A stretch of 23,227 bases of DNA, taken from the NCBI GenBank assembly GCA_943329165.2, contig CALQCV020000005.1, positions 1-23,227 on the forward strand, given 5' to 3'. Origin of the DNA: Candidatus Nitrotoga sp. CP45 (GTDB taxonomy: Bacteria; Bacteroidota; Bacteroidia; Flavobacteriales; Flavobacteriaceae). Position numbers and translations under genes: made by a program. Below the pieces are notes generated by a model, which ran no database searches, had not been told where the DNA came from, and saw nothing but the letters and a program-made list of their open reading frames with translations. Positions 15,174 through 22,580 of the stretch are shown piece after piece. Numbering within the stretch: position 1 is the first letter of the stretch; each line of letters starts with the position of its first letter.

Positions 15174-15353
15174 ATGAAAAAAATTGTCAACGCTTCTGTT
15201 TACAGTATTTATAGTCAAGAAACAATCCCAAATTTCTTTACTGCTTCCAATCATTTTTATATACTCAAAAATGATTTGATGGCTTTGTGTTCCCCTATCA
15301 CATTTTTATTTCAAGAAAAACTTCCAATTATTTACGCTAATATTAGAGTTTGA
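15174..15353 (+). CDS. Possible 59-residue leader peptide or small protein
   Basis: An uninterrupted frame runs from ATG at 15174 to TGA at 15351-15353, 59 codons, starting MKKIVNASVYSIYSQETIPN. I do not recognise the sequence. It is aromatic- and Ile/Phe-rich, with no signal peptide or clear motif. Its ATG is about 6 bases after the -7 box, so the message would be almost leaderless. It ends 56 bases before the arginine decarboxylase start. A 10-bp perfect hairpin lies inside it (15249-15258 with 15267-15276). It may be a real small protein, a regulatory leader, or a chance frame in the 5' leader of the next gene. Confidence 0.35.
   Translation: MKKIVNASVYSIYSQETIPNFFTASNHFYILKNDLMALCSPITFLFQEKLPIIYANIRV
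15249..15276 (+). promoter_or_regulatory. Hairpin in the speA leader
   Basis: AATCATTTTT and AAAAATGATT pair perfectly over 10 bp around an 8-base loop. The only G-C pair is C15252-G15273, so it is weak. It sits in the presumed leader between the promoter and speA. Confidence 0.3.
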
Positions 15354-15409
15354 ATTCGAGATTACTTTGTTTTTATAAAATGATTTAATCTTTAATTTTC
15401 TACTACCTA

Positions 15410-16813
15410 ATGAATACTAAATATTTCGATTTAATAAATCAAACGTTCTACTTTCCTCAAGAAGAGTTTACCTTGAACAAAGAAAATCAACTGCAATTTC
15501 ACAATATTGATTTGATGCAATTAGTAGAACAATATGGCACACCTTTAAAATTTACTTATCTGCCTCAAATTTCCAACAATATCAGCAAAGCCAAAAGTTG
15601 GTTTAGAAAAGCAATGGAAAAAAATAAGTACGAAGCCAAATATTACTATTGTTATTGTACTAAAAGCTCTCATTTTAGTTTTATCATGAATGAAGTGTTC
15701 AAGAACAATGTTCATATTGAAACATCTTCGGCTTATGATATCAATATTGTTGAGAATTTGATTGCTCAAGGCAAAATAAACAAGGGTACTTATATTATTT
15801 GCAATGGTTTCAAAAGAGAACAATATATCGAAAATATTGCACGATTGCTTAATAGCGGATACAATAAAACAATTCCAATTATTGATAATTATGAAGAATT
15901 GGATTTGTTGCAGGAAGCTATTAACAGCAAATTCAAAATAGGAATTCGTATTGCCGCTGAAGAAGAACCTAAATTTGAGTTCTATACCTCTCGTCTTGGT
16001 ATTGGCTACAAAGACATCGTCCCTTTTTACAGAAAACAAATTCAAGAAAATAAGCAAGTTGAGTTAAAAATGCTTCATTTCTTTATCAATACCGGTATCA
16101 ATGATACTGCATATTATTGGAATGAATTAGTGAAATGTATCAAAGTATATGTAGCACTTAAAAAAGAATGTCCCACTTTGGACAGCTTAAACATTGGTGG
16201 CGGTTTCCCAATCAAAAATTCCTTGGCTTTTGAATTCGATTACCAATATATGATTGACGAAATTGTGAATCAAATAAAAATTTCTTGCGACGAAGCTGAA
16301 ATTGATGTACCTCATATTTTTACCGAATTCGGGTCTTTTACCGTAGGTGAATCTGGCGGCGCTATTTACCAGATTTTATATCAAAAGAAACAAAACGATA
16401 GAGAGAATTGGAACATGATTGATAGTTCATTTATCACCACTTTACCAGACACTTGGGCAATCAATAAGCGTTTTGTAATGTTAGCCGTAAACCGTTGGAA
16501 CGATACTTATGAAAGAGTTTTATTAGGCGGTTTAACCTGCGACAGCGACGATTATTACAATTCCGAACAACATATGAATGCGGTGTATTTACCTAAATAC
16601 AACAAAGAAAAGCCGTTGTACATTGGTTTCTTCAATACAGGTGCTTATCAGGAAACTATTGGTGGTTTTGGTGGATTGCATCACTGTTTGATTCCACAGC
16701 CAAAACATATTTTAATTGATAGAGACGAAAACGGAATATTGGCAACTGAGGTTTTCTCAGAACAACAAACCTCTGACGATGTCTTGAAAATATTAGGATA
16801 CCATAAAAAATAG
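15410..16813 (+). CDS. speA: Arginine decarboxylase, short fold-III type
   Basis: 467-residue PLP enzyme of the alanine-racemase/ornithine decarboxylase fold (type III), annotated in flavobacteria as arginine decarboxylase; it would make agmatine from arginine. Seen: a lysine in CYCTKSSHFS (K85), equivalent to the PLP lysine; VHIETSSAYDI (101-111); a LKMLHFFINTGI strand (219-230); NIGGGFPI (261-268), the PLP phosphate loop; FTEFGSFTVGESGG (304-317); LLGGLTCDSDDYY (371-383) with the active-site Cys-Asp; and NTGAYQE (409-415). E. coli SpeA is about 190 residues longer, so this lacks its extra domains, and diaminopimelate- or carboxynorspermidine-type decarboxylase activity cannot be excluded by eye. 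The ATG at 15410 is clear. Followed by a deoxyhypusine-synthase-like gene, which supports a polyamine role. Confidence 0.82.
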   Translation: MNTKYFDLINQTFYFPQEEFTLNKENQLQFHNIDLMQLVEQYGTPLKFTYLPQISNNISKAKSWFRKAMEKNKYEAKYYYCYCTKSSHFSFIMNEVFKNNVHIETSSAYDINIVENLIAQGKINKGTYIICNGFKREQYIENIARLLNSGYNKTIPIIDNYEELDLLQEAINSKFKIGIRIAAEEEPKFEFYTSRLGIGYKDIVPFYRKQIQENKQVELKMLHFFINTGINDTAYYWNELVKCIKVYVALKKECPTLDSLNIGGGFPIKNSLAFEFDYQYMIDEIVNQIKISCDEAEIDVPHIFTEFGSFTVGESGGAIYQILYQKKQNDRENWNMIDSSFITTLPDTWAINKRFVMLAVNRWNDTYERVLLGGLTCDSDDYYNSEQHMNAVYLPKYNKEKPLYIGFFNTGAYQETIGGFGGLHHCLIPQPKHILIDRDENGILATEVFSEQQTSDDVLKILGYHKK

Positions 16814-16818
16814 TCGGC

Positions 16819-16920
16819 AGTTTACAGTGGCAGTAAGCAGTATTTAAAAGATAAAAAAATAGTTTGTAGTTATAAAAAAATAGATTTTCTTTGGACAGCA
16901 AATTACAAGCAACAAATTAC
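16819..16920 (+). repeat. Short repetitive filler between speA and DHS-like gene
   Basis: The start holds four CAGT units spaced 8 to 9 bases apart within CAGTTTACAGTGGCAG and TAAGCAGT, and the end holds two copies of AAATTACAA (AAATTACAAGCAACAAATTACAAA spans the pair with a small gap). Such periodic fillers are familiar to me from flavobacterial intergenic DNA, but I have not checked this one. Confidence 0.4.
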
Positions 16921-16923
16921 AAA

Positions 16924-17898
16924 ATGAGCAAAGGACCAATTAGTCAGTTTATAGAAAAACATTACCTTCATTTCAATGCCGCAGCGCTTGTTGATGCAGC
17001 AAAAGGATACGAAGAACATTTGCTTGACAATGGTAAAATGTTGATTTCACTTGCCGGTGCTATGAGTACAGCCGAGCTAGGAAAATCATTAGCCGAAATG
17101 ATTCGTCAGGATAAAGTGCATATTATTTCTTGTACTGGCGCCAATTTGGAAGAAGATATTATGAATTTGGTAGCTCATAATTCTTATAAAAGAGTACCTA
17201 ATTATAGGGATTTAAGTCCACAAGAAGAATGGGATTTATTAGAAAATCATTTCAACAGAGTTACTGATACCTGCATTCCAGAAGAAGAAGCATTCCGCAG
17301 ATTACAATCGCATTTATATGACATTTGGAACAATGCCAACTCCAAAGGAGAACGCTATTTTCCGCATGAGTTCATGTATCAAATGATTAATTCAGGTGTG
17401 TTAAAACAATACTATGAAATTGATCCAAAAGATTCCTGGATGGTTGCAGCAGCCGAAAAGAATTTGCCAATCGTAGTCCCGGGTTGGGAAGATAGTACCA
17501 TGGGAAATATTTTTGCTTCCTATTGTATCAAAGGAGAATTTAATGCTACCACGATGAAAAGCGGTATTGAATATATGATGTGGTTAGCCGATTGGTATCC
17601 AAAAAATTCGAGCGGAAAAGGCTTAGGTTTCTTCCAAATTGGTGGCGGTATTGCAGGAGATTTTCCAATATGCGTAGTGCCAATGTTATACCAGGATATG
17701 GAAATGCACGAAGTTCCGTTTTGGAGTTATTTTTGTCAAATATCCGATTCGACTACTAGTTATGGCTCTTATTCCGGAGCTGTTCCTAATGAAAAAATTA
17801 CATGGGGAAAATTAGATATACACACACCCAAATTTATTGTTGAATCAGATGCAACAATTGTTGTACCCTTAATCTTTGCTTATATACTAGATTTATAA
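16924..17898 (+). CDS. Deoxyhypusine synthase-like enzyme (possible homospermidine synthase)
   Basis: 324-residue cytosolic protein of the deoxyhypusine synthase family. Bacteria lack eIF5A, so it cannot make hypusine; bacterial members transfer an aminobutyl group to an amine and are thought to make homospermidine or related polyamines. Seen: LISLAGAMSTAELGKSLAEM near the N-terminus, SCTGANLEEDIMNLVAH (catalytic-fold Rossmann region), VPGWEDSTMGNIFASY, FFQIGGGIAGDFPI, and WGKLD with K296 at the position of the active-site lysine (human K329). I chose the ATG at 16924 over the TTG at 16891, whose extra 11 residues are not family-like. The gene is 110 bases after speA and 12 bases before the acidic protein, in one likely transcription unit. 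Confidence 0.88.
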   Translation: MSKGPISQFIEKHYLHFNAAALVDAAKGYEEHLLDNGKMLISLAGAMSTAELGKSLAEMIRQDKVHIISCTGANLEEDIMNLVAHNSYKRVPNYRDLSPQEEWDLLENHFNRVTDTCIPEEEAFRRLQSHLYDIWNNANSKGERYFPHEFMYQMINSGVLKQYYEIDPKDSWMVAAAEKNLPIVVPGWEDSTMGNIFASYCIKGEFNATTMKSGIEYMMWLADWYPKNSSGKGLGFFQIGGGIAGDFPICVVPMLYQDMEMHEVPFWSYFCQISDSTTSYGSYSGAVPNEKITWGKLDIHTPKFIVESDATIVVPLIFAYILDL

Positions 17899-17910
17899 AA
17901 TATTTTTTTT

Positions 17911-18339
17911 ATGAGAAGAATTATTGTAGATTATGCTAAACTAACTGGTAACATTCTGAATTTATTGGTAGATAAATTCCCGGAAGGTTACGACGACTCT
18001 GATATTATTCTATTTAGAAATGCCCAAAACGAATTAATTGAAGCTGTAGAAGTTAAAACAGAAGACACTATTTACTTGGTTAAAGTGAGCACAAAATTAG
18101 CTAGTCGTATGGAAAAATATGACGAAGAAGAAGATATTGATTCTGTAGTTGAACCTATTGATCCAATCAAAGGCCTAGACGATGATGAAGATGCGCCCAA
18201 TGAAAATGATGATGAGGAAGAAGAAGATTTATTAAATGACAAAGGCGGCTCAGACGATGGTGATGACGACGACGATAATGACGACTTTGAAGCTACAGAT
18301 AATTTTGCCGAAGATGATGATGATGATGATGATGAGTAA
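17911..18339 (+). CDS. Acidic protein with poly-Asp tail, unknown function
   Basis: 142 residues. The N-terminal half (1-68) looks folded: RRIIVDYAKLTGNILNLLVD, then EGYDDSDIILFRNAQNELIEAVEV and TIYLVKVSTKLASRM. From about residue 69 nearly everything is Asp/Glu, ending in seven Asp and Glu (seven GAT codons at 18313-18333). I recall homologues named DNA primase in some flavobacterial annotations, but no primase motif, zinc finger or catalytic site is visible, so I would not use that name. It lies 12 bases after the DHS-like gene and ends before a clear terminator, so it probably belongs to the same operon. A polyanionic tail could bind cations or basic proteins; this is speculation. Confidence 0.8.
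   Translation: MRRIIVDYAKLTGNILNLLVDKFPEGYDDSDIILFRNAQNELIEAVEVKTEDTIYLVKVSTKLASRMEKYDEEEDIDSVVEPIDPIKGLDDDEDAPNENDDEEEEDLLNDKGGSDDGDDDDDNDDFEATDNFAEDDDDDDDE
18313..18333 (+). repeat. (GAT)7 microsatellite in the acidic tail
   Basis: Seven tandem GAT codons in frame encode the last seven aspartates. Slippage would change the tail length by whole residues without a frameshift. Confidence 0.85.
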
Positions 18340-18386
18340 TTAGGTCAGAAGATTGAAGCTAGAACTTACCTGTCTTAAATAATATT

Positions 18387-18412
18387 AAATCCCAAGTACC
18401 TCGGGATTTTTT
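18387..18412 (+). terminator. Terminator of the polyamine operon
   Basis: AAATCCC at 18387-18393 pairs with GGGATTT at 18403-18409 and is followed by a T run to 18412. The loop has two additional possible pairs. It follows the acidic gene stop by 48 bases. Confidence 0.75.
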
Positions 18413-18470
18413 AGTAATTTGATGTAAATAAAACTGTAAATTATATAAAGTAAGAATGTCAAAAGCTACT

Positions 18471-18478
18471 TATATTTG
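18471..18478 (+). promoter_or_regulatory. -7 box of the Omp85-like gene
   Basis: TATATTTG, an exact TAnnTTTG match, 17 bases before the ATG at 18496. No clear -33 box. Confidence 0.45.
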
Positions 18479-18495
18479 CTTGATTCGAGTTTTCT

Positions 18496-20334
18496 ATGAA
18501 ATACAAATATTTATTTTTCATTTTATTTTTCATATCTGTTTGTATAAACGCACAGGTACAGAAAAAAAACAGTGGCAACGATTCGGTTAAAGTATATAAA
18601 AACATAGAAAATTATTCCGAAAAAAGTAAGTTCAATAAGTTTGTTTATCGTTTACTTTTTAAATCCAACAGAAGTTCTGCAGGCATTCAAAAAAATGATC
18701 GGAAGCGATTTTTAATAAAAAAAACATTTGACAGAAACGAAGGTAAAATCATCAGAGAAATTAGAATTGAAACTTTAGATCCATTTGGTTATGCTGTTGA
18801 TAATTATAAAGATCAACCCGAAAAAGGAATTGAAAAATTCGGAAATAGTTTGCATTTAAAAACTAAAAATTGGACCATTCGAAATTTATTACTTTTCAAA
18901 AAAAATCAACCTTTAGACTCACTTATTGCCAAAGAATCGGAACGTTTAATCAGAAGACAACGCTCTGTTAGAAGCGTAATTATTAAACCCATTGAAATTC
19001 CAAACAGCAAAGATTCTGTTGATATTTCTGTTCGCGTTTTAGATTCGTGGAGTTTGATTCCGACAGGTTCGGTTTCGGGCTCAAGAGGAAATTTTGAATT
19101 AACCGAAAGAAATTTTTTAGGATTAGGTCATGAAATAAAAAATAATTTTACGCGAAGATTTGATGAAGGCAAAAAGGCATACGATGCTCAGTATACCATA
19201 AATAATATCAAAAATACTTTTATCAAAACAACCTTTGCTTATCAAAATGATTTGAATAACAATATAACTAGAAGTGCGCGAATTGAAAGACAATTTTTCT
19301 CACCATTAACAAGATTCGCCGGTGGAGCCTATTTTGAAAATAGATTTTATGTAGATTCACTACCAGATGCAACAGGAGTTTTTGAAAATCAAAATTTTAA
19401 ATTTCAAACCCAACAATATTGGGTAGGCCATTCTTTTAAAATCTTTAGAGGAAAAAGTGAAGATTCTAGAACTACAAATCTTATTACCACTTTTGGATAT
19501 AAAAACGTAGCTTACTTCAACAAACCTACATTAGAATACGATCCATCTCAGTTTTTTGCTTCTGAAAAATTATATTTAGCCTCCATTGGCCTTAATACCC
19601 AAAAATTTGCTGAAGACAAATATTTATTCAATTTTGACATTATTGAAGATGTACCCTCTGGTCAAGTTTATGAAATAACCGGTGGATTTCAGGATAAAAA
19701 CAATAACCAAAGAACTTATTTTAGTGGGCGATTTGCCTATGGCGATTATTTTTCGTTTGGCTATTTAGGTACTAATATTGAGTTGGGAAGTTTTTATAAT
19801 AGTGGTCTAACCGAAGAAACAACGCTAAGAATTGAAACTAATTATTTTACTAATTTGCTTTCAATAGGAAGTTGGAGAATAAGACAATTTATTAGACCAA
19901 CATTTGTTATAGGAAATCATAGAGCACAAATTATAAAAGATAGAGTTACTATTTCTGAAGGAAATGGAATTTCAGGTTTTAATAATCCATTAATTAATGG
20001 AACCAAAAAACTATTTACCGCATTTCAAACGCAAACTTATTTGCCAGGAAATTGGCATGGATTCCATTTTAGTCCGTTCTTCAATATGACTTTTGGGTTA
20101 CTAGGAGATGAAACCAATAGAATTCTTAATGATAAAGTATATTCCATTTTTAGTTTGGGGGCTTTAATAAATAATGACTATTTGGTGTTTAATAGTTTTC
20201 AAATTTCTTTTTCTTTTTACCCGTCAATTCCTTTTCAGGGAACTAATATTTTTAAAACTAATACATTTAAAAACAACGATTTATCATTGCCTGATTTCCA
20301 AATTGGTGAACCAACCATAGTCCCTTACAACTAA
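18496..20334 (+). CDS. Outer-membrane POTRA/Omp85-like beta-barrel protein
   Basis: 612-residue exported protein. Signal peptide at residues 1-19 (YLFFILFFISVCINAQ) with cleavage around Gln20. Residues about 84-185 look like a POTRA domain: KIIREIRIETLDPFGY strand, a helix NWTIRNLLLFKKNQPLDS, and the RQRSVRSVIIKP then SVDISVRVLDSW strands, the last matching the common Omp85 pattern. The rest is rich in alternating aromatic/polar strands with turns, as in a 16-strand barrel (GNFELTERNFLGLGHEIKNN, FTYLPGNWHGFHF and similar). Closest known families are BamA/TamA and the surface-antigen barrel proteins. Substrate is unknown. One POTRA instead of the five of BamA makes it an accessory protein rather than the BAM core. 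Own promoter; no partner gene adjacent. Confidence 0.75.
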   Translation: MKYKYLFFILFFISVCINAQVQKKNSGNDSVKVYKNIENYSEKSKFNKFVYRLLFKSNRSSAGIQKNDRKRFLIKKTFDRNEGKIIREIRIETLDPFGYAVDNYKDQPEKGIEKFGNSLHLKTKNWTIRNLLLFKKNQPLDSLIAKESERLIRRQRSVRSVIIKPIEIPNSKDSVDISVRVLDSWSLIPTGSVSGSRGNFELTERNFLGLGHEIKNNFTRRFDEGKKAYDAQYTINNIKNTFIKTTFAYQNDLNNNITRSARIERQFFSPLTRFAGGAYFENRFYVDSLPDATGVFENQNFKFQTQQYWVGHSFKIFRGKSEDSRTTNLITTFGYKNVAYFNKPTLEYDPSQFFASEKLYLASIGLNTQKFAEDKYLFNFDIIEDVPSGQVYEITGGFQDKNNNQRTYFSGRFAYGDYFSFGYLGTNIELGSFYNSGLTEETTLRIETNYFTNLLSIGSWRIRQFIRPTFVIGNHRAQIIKDRVTISEGNGISGFNNPLINGTKKLFTAFQTQTYLPGNWHGFHFSPFFNMTFGLLGDETNRILNDKVYSIFSLGALINNDYLVFNSFQISFSFYPSIPFQGTNIFKTNTFKNNDLSLPDFQIGEPTIVPYN

Positions 20335-20351
20335 TAGATTTTGTAAGTATA

Positions 20352-20391
20352 TTTAGTGTAAAAAACTAAAATAGTGTATTTAATCGATTAA
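20352..20391. promoter_or_regulatory. Inverted repeats before the zinc-ribbon gene
   Basis: TTTAGT-N7-ACTAAA at 20352-20370 and a perfect 12-base palindrome TTAATCGATTAA at 20380-20391 stand in the 116-base gap before 20451. They may be an operator or a weak terminator of the upstream gene. No clear TAnnTTTG box was found. Confidence 0.25.
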
Positions 20392-20450
20392 TTTAGGTGT
20401 TTTGTCTGCTACTTATTAAGTTTATTCCACCAAACCAAAAACTTAATTTC

Positions 20451-20711
20451 ATGGAAACAAATTACTTACCTAATGGAATGGTGAAAAAAAATTATCGTTG
20501 TTCGCTATTTGGACATCGTTATATAGAGACCAAAAAAGTAAACAATCATTTTAGCGAATTTGAATGTAAAACTTGTAAAGTGCAAGTAACAAACGACGTT
20601 AGAGGTAAAAAAATCACATTGACATCAAAACTTAAAGACATCAATGAAACGCTTTTTTATTTGAATTTAAAGAAACAATTTCTATCTAAGTTTTACTTTC
20701 GAAAAGACTAG
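20451..20711 (+). CDS. Small zinc-ribbon-like protein
   Basis: 86-residue basic protein read from ATG at 20451 (METNYLPNGMVKKNYRC). It has C-x5-H (CSLFGHRY) and C-x2-C (FECKTCK) motifs, a likely zinc-binding ribbon with a flexible basic tail ending KKQFLSKFYFRKD. This resembles the small DUF1660 type with a CxLFGH motif, a family first seen in prophages, but the resemblance is only by eye. A GTG at 20397 would add 18 residues (MFCLLLIKFIPP and more) that look unlike a protein start, so I prefer the ATG. The function is unknown. It sits alone between the Omp85-like gene and the ABC exporter. Confidence 0.6.
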   Translation: METNYLPNGMVKKNYRCSLFGHRYIETKKVNNHFSEFECKTCKVQVTNDVRGKKITLTSKLKDINETLFYLNLKKQFLSKFYFRKD

Positions 20712-20763
20712 TGACAAATTAAGGTTATATTTGTCCTATCGAAAACCTAAAAAAACTAGTCTT
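20704..20763. promoter_or_regulatory. 9-bp inverted repeat flanking the ABC promoter and start
   Basis: AAGACTAGT at 20704-20712 and ACTAGTCTT at 20755-20763 are perfect inverse complements, 42 bases apart. The left arm covers the stop of the zinc-ribbon gene and the right arm covers the TTG start of the ABC gene. The -7 box lies between. Each arm contains the palindrome ACTAGT. Confidence 0.45.
20726..20733 (+). promoter_or_regulatory. -7 box of the ABC exporter promoter
   Basis: TATATTTG, an exact TAnnTTTG match, 28 bases before the TTG start. No good -33 box is visible. Confidence 0.45.
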
Positions 20764-21658
20764 GGAATCTACCATACTTTCTATCAAAAATCTTCACAAA
20801 CGTTATGGTAAAATCCACGCCGTAAATAACGTTTCTCTCGAAATACATAAAGGCAATGTCTATGGAATTCTTGGACCAAATGGTTCTGGAAAATCGACAA
20901 CTTTGGGTATTGTATTAAATGTTGTAAACAAAACTTCCGGAGAATACAGTTGGTTTGACGGAACAATGCAAACACATGAAGCGCTAAAAAAAGTGGGAGC
21001 CATTATTGAACGTCCCAATTTTTATCCCTACATGACAGCCAAGGAAAACTTGGAATTGGTTTGTAAAATAAAAAATATTGATTATTCTAAAGTAAATGAA
21101 AAGCTTGAAATCGTTGGGCTGACGGATAGAAAAGATAGCAAGTTCAAAACCTTTTCTTTGGGAATGAAACAACGACTAGCCATTGCATCTGCACTTTTAA
21201 ATGATCCTGAAATTTTAATTCTTGATGAACCAACTAATGGTTTAGACCCACAAGGAATTCATCAAATTCGCGACATTATCCGTTTGATTGCTTCTCAGGG
21301 AACAACTATTTTATTGGCATCGCATTTATTAGACGAAGTTGAAAAAGTGTGTAGCCATGTTTTGGTTTTGCGATTTGGTAAAATTTTGTATAGCGGCACT
21401 GTTAATGGTATGAGCAATCAAGATGGCTTTTTTGAATTGCAGGCAGAGAGTAATGCTAAACTCATAGAAACGTTAAAAAATCATCCTGAAATTGATAAAA
21501 TTTCGGAAGCAGAAGGAAAAGTAATTGTTCATTTTAAAAGCCAATTTGATGCTTCGCTTTTGAATCGCTATTTGACAGAAAAAGGGATTTATCTTAACCA
21601 TTTAGTGTTTAAAAAAATGAGTTTAGAAGAACAATTCCTTGAATTAACCAAAAACTAA
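20762..21658 (+). CDS. ABC transporter ATP-binding protein, BcrA/LanF-like
   Basis: 298-residue cytoplasmic ATPase that powers an exporter with the membrane protein encoded 1 base downstream. Walker A GPNGSGKST (38-46), ABC signature FSLGMKQRLA (131-140), Walker B ILILDE (151-156) and the His switch LLASHLLDE are all present. The Q-loop position carries Glu (AIIERPNF, E83) as in lantibiotic-immunity LanF/BcrA-type ATPases, which export peptide antibiotics. The start is TTG at 20762; the nearest in-frame upstream stop (20720-20722) leaves no ATG, and the N-terminus STILSIKNLHKRYG fits a full-length protein. The C-terminal 80 residues form an extra domain ending EQFLELTKN. Likely function is antibiotic or lipid export; substrate unknown. 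Confidence 0.9.
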   Translation: MESTILSIKNLHKRYGKIHAVNNVSLEIHKGNVYGILGPNGSGKSTTLGIVLNVVNKTSGEYSWFDGTMQTHEALKKVGAIIERPNFYPYMTAKENLELVCKIKNIDYSKVNEKLEIVGLTDRKDSKFKTFSLGMKQRLAIASALLNDPEILILDEPTNGLDPQGIHQIRDIIRLIASQGTTILLASHLLDEVEKVCSHVLVLRFGKILYSGTVNGMSNQDGFFELQAESNAKLIETLKNHPEIDKISEAEGKVIVHFKSQFDASLLNRYLTEKGIYLNHLVFKKMSLEEQFLELTKN

Positions 21659-21659
21659 T

Positions 21660-22496
21660 ATGAAAAGATTACTCGCCATAGAATTACAAAAAATTTGGAA
21701 AAACCGTGCCAGTAGAGTATTAACAATAAGTTATTTTGTTATATTATCGTTTATTGCATTGATAGCTTCCATTAATATCAAAATTGGAAATTTTCAATTG
21801 CATTTTGCCGAAATGGGGATTTTTAATTTTCCTTTTATTTGGCACTTCAACACCTATATCGCCGCAATCCTTAAATTCTTTTTAGCCATTGTAATCGTCT
21901 CAATGATGGCCAATGAATATAGTTATGGAACATTAAAACAAAACCTCATTGACGGAATGAGCAAGAAAGAATTTGTACTTTCTAAATTCCTGACCATTGT
22001 TCTTTTTGCTTTTGTTTCTACTGTTTTTGTTTTTGTAATGTCATTGGTTTTGGGCTATAGCTTTTCATCTTACACCGAAATAGGTATTGTCTTTTCTGAT
22101 ATGGAATATTTACTAGCCTACTTTGTTAAATTAGTTGGATTTTTCTCTTTCTGTTTGTTTTTAGGAGTTTTGGTAAAACGTTCCGCTTTTGCCATCGGAT
22201 TTCTTTTTGTTTGGAACATTATTGAAGGAATAGCCAATGGGGTTTTAACGTTCAAAATTTTTCCAAAAAGCGATACTGCATCTCAAATAACTCAATTTTT
22301 TCCTCTAGAATCTATGAGTAATTTGATTGTGGAGCCGTTTACACGATTAAGTGTGATAAAAAATATTCAAACTGCAGTTGGCGATACAAATGTAAAAGAC
22401 TATGATGTTCATTTTACTTGCATCCTAATCGTTACGGCTTGGATTGCTTTATTCCTTTTTCTATCCTATGAAATCATCAAAAAGAGAGATTTATAG
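21660..22496 (+). CDS. ABC-2 type membrane protein, partner of the ATPase
   Basis: 278-residue integral membrane protein with about six hydrophobic segments: near residues 19-40, 66-88, 106-132, 150-172, 175-195 and 250-270. It starts with a short cytoplasmic MKRLLAIELQKIWKNRASR, typical of the ABC-2/BcrB permease group, and contains the cytoplasmic loop NEYSYGTLKQNLIDGMSKKEF, the family hallmark after the second segment. The ATG follows the ATPase stop by 1 base, so they form one exporter of the BcrAB type. Followed by an AT-rich hairpin. Confidence 0.88.
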   Translation: MKRLLAIELQKIWKNRASRVLTISYFVILSFIALIASINIKIGNFQLHFAEMGIFNFPFIWHFNTYIAAILKFFLAIVIVSMMANEYSYGTLKQNLIDGMSKKEFVLSKFLTIVLFAFVSTVFVFVMSLVLGYSFSSYTEIGIVFSDMEYLLAYFVKLVGFFSFCLFLGVLVKRSAFAIGFLFVWNIIEGIANGVLTFKIFPKSDTASQITQFFPLESMSNLIVEPFTRLSVIKNIQTAVGDTNVKDYDVHFTCILIVTAWIALFLFLSYEIIKKRDL

Positions 22497-22518
22497 TTCA
22501 AATATTCATCATTTCTAA

Positions 22519-22558
22519 AAGAAAACATAAATAGGACAATTTCTCTTTATGTTTTCTT
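22519..22558 (+). terminator. AT-rich hairpin after the ABC exporter
   Basis: AAGAAAACATAAA (22519-22531) pairs with TTTATGTTTTCTT (22546-22558), 13 bp with a 14-base loop. There are only two G-C pairs and no long T run, so termination strength is doubtful. The position, 22 bases after the stop, fits a terminator. Confidence 0.45.
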
Positions 22559-22568
22559 ATTTATTTGC

Positions 22569-22576
22569 TAATTTTG
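22569..22576 (+). promoter_or_regulatory. -7 box of the IgGFc-binding-like gene
   Basis: TAATTTTG, an exact TAnnTTTG match, 4 bases before the ATG at 22581; the message would be nearly leaderless. No -33 box. Confidence 0.45.
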
Positions 22577-22580
22577 GCGC

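Noticed and set aside
16891..16923. TTG start at 16891 for the DHS-like gene
   Set aside because: The first 11 residues come from AT-rich filler; the ATG at 16924 fits the family.
20397..20450. GTG start at 20397 for the zinc-ribbon gene
   Set aside because: Upstream residues look like a chance extension; the ATG at 20451 gives METNYLPNG, a normal start.
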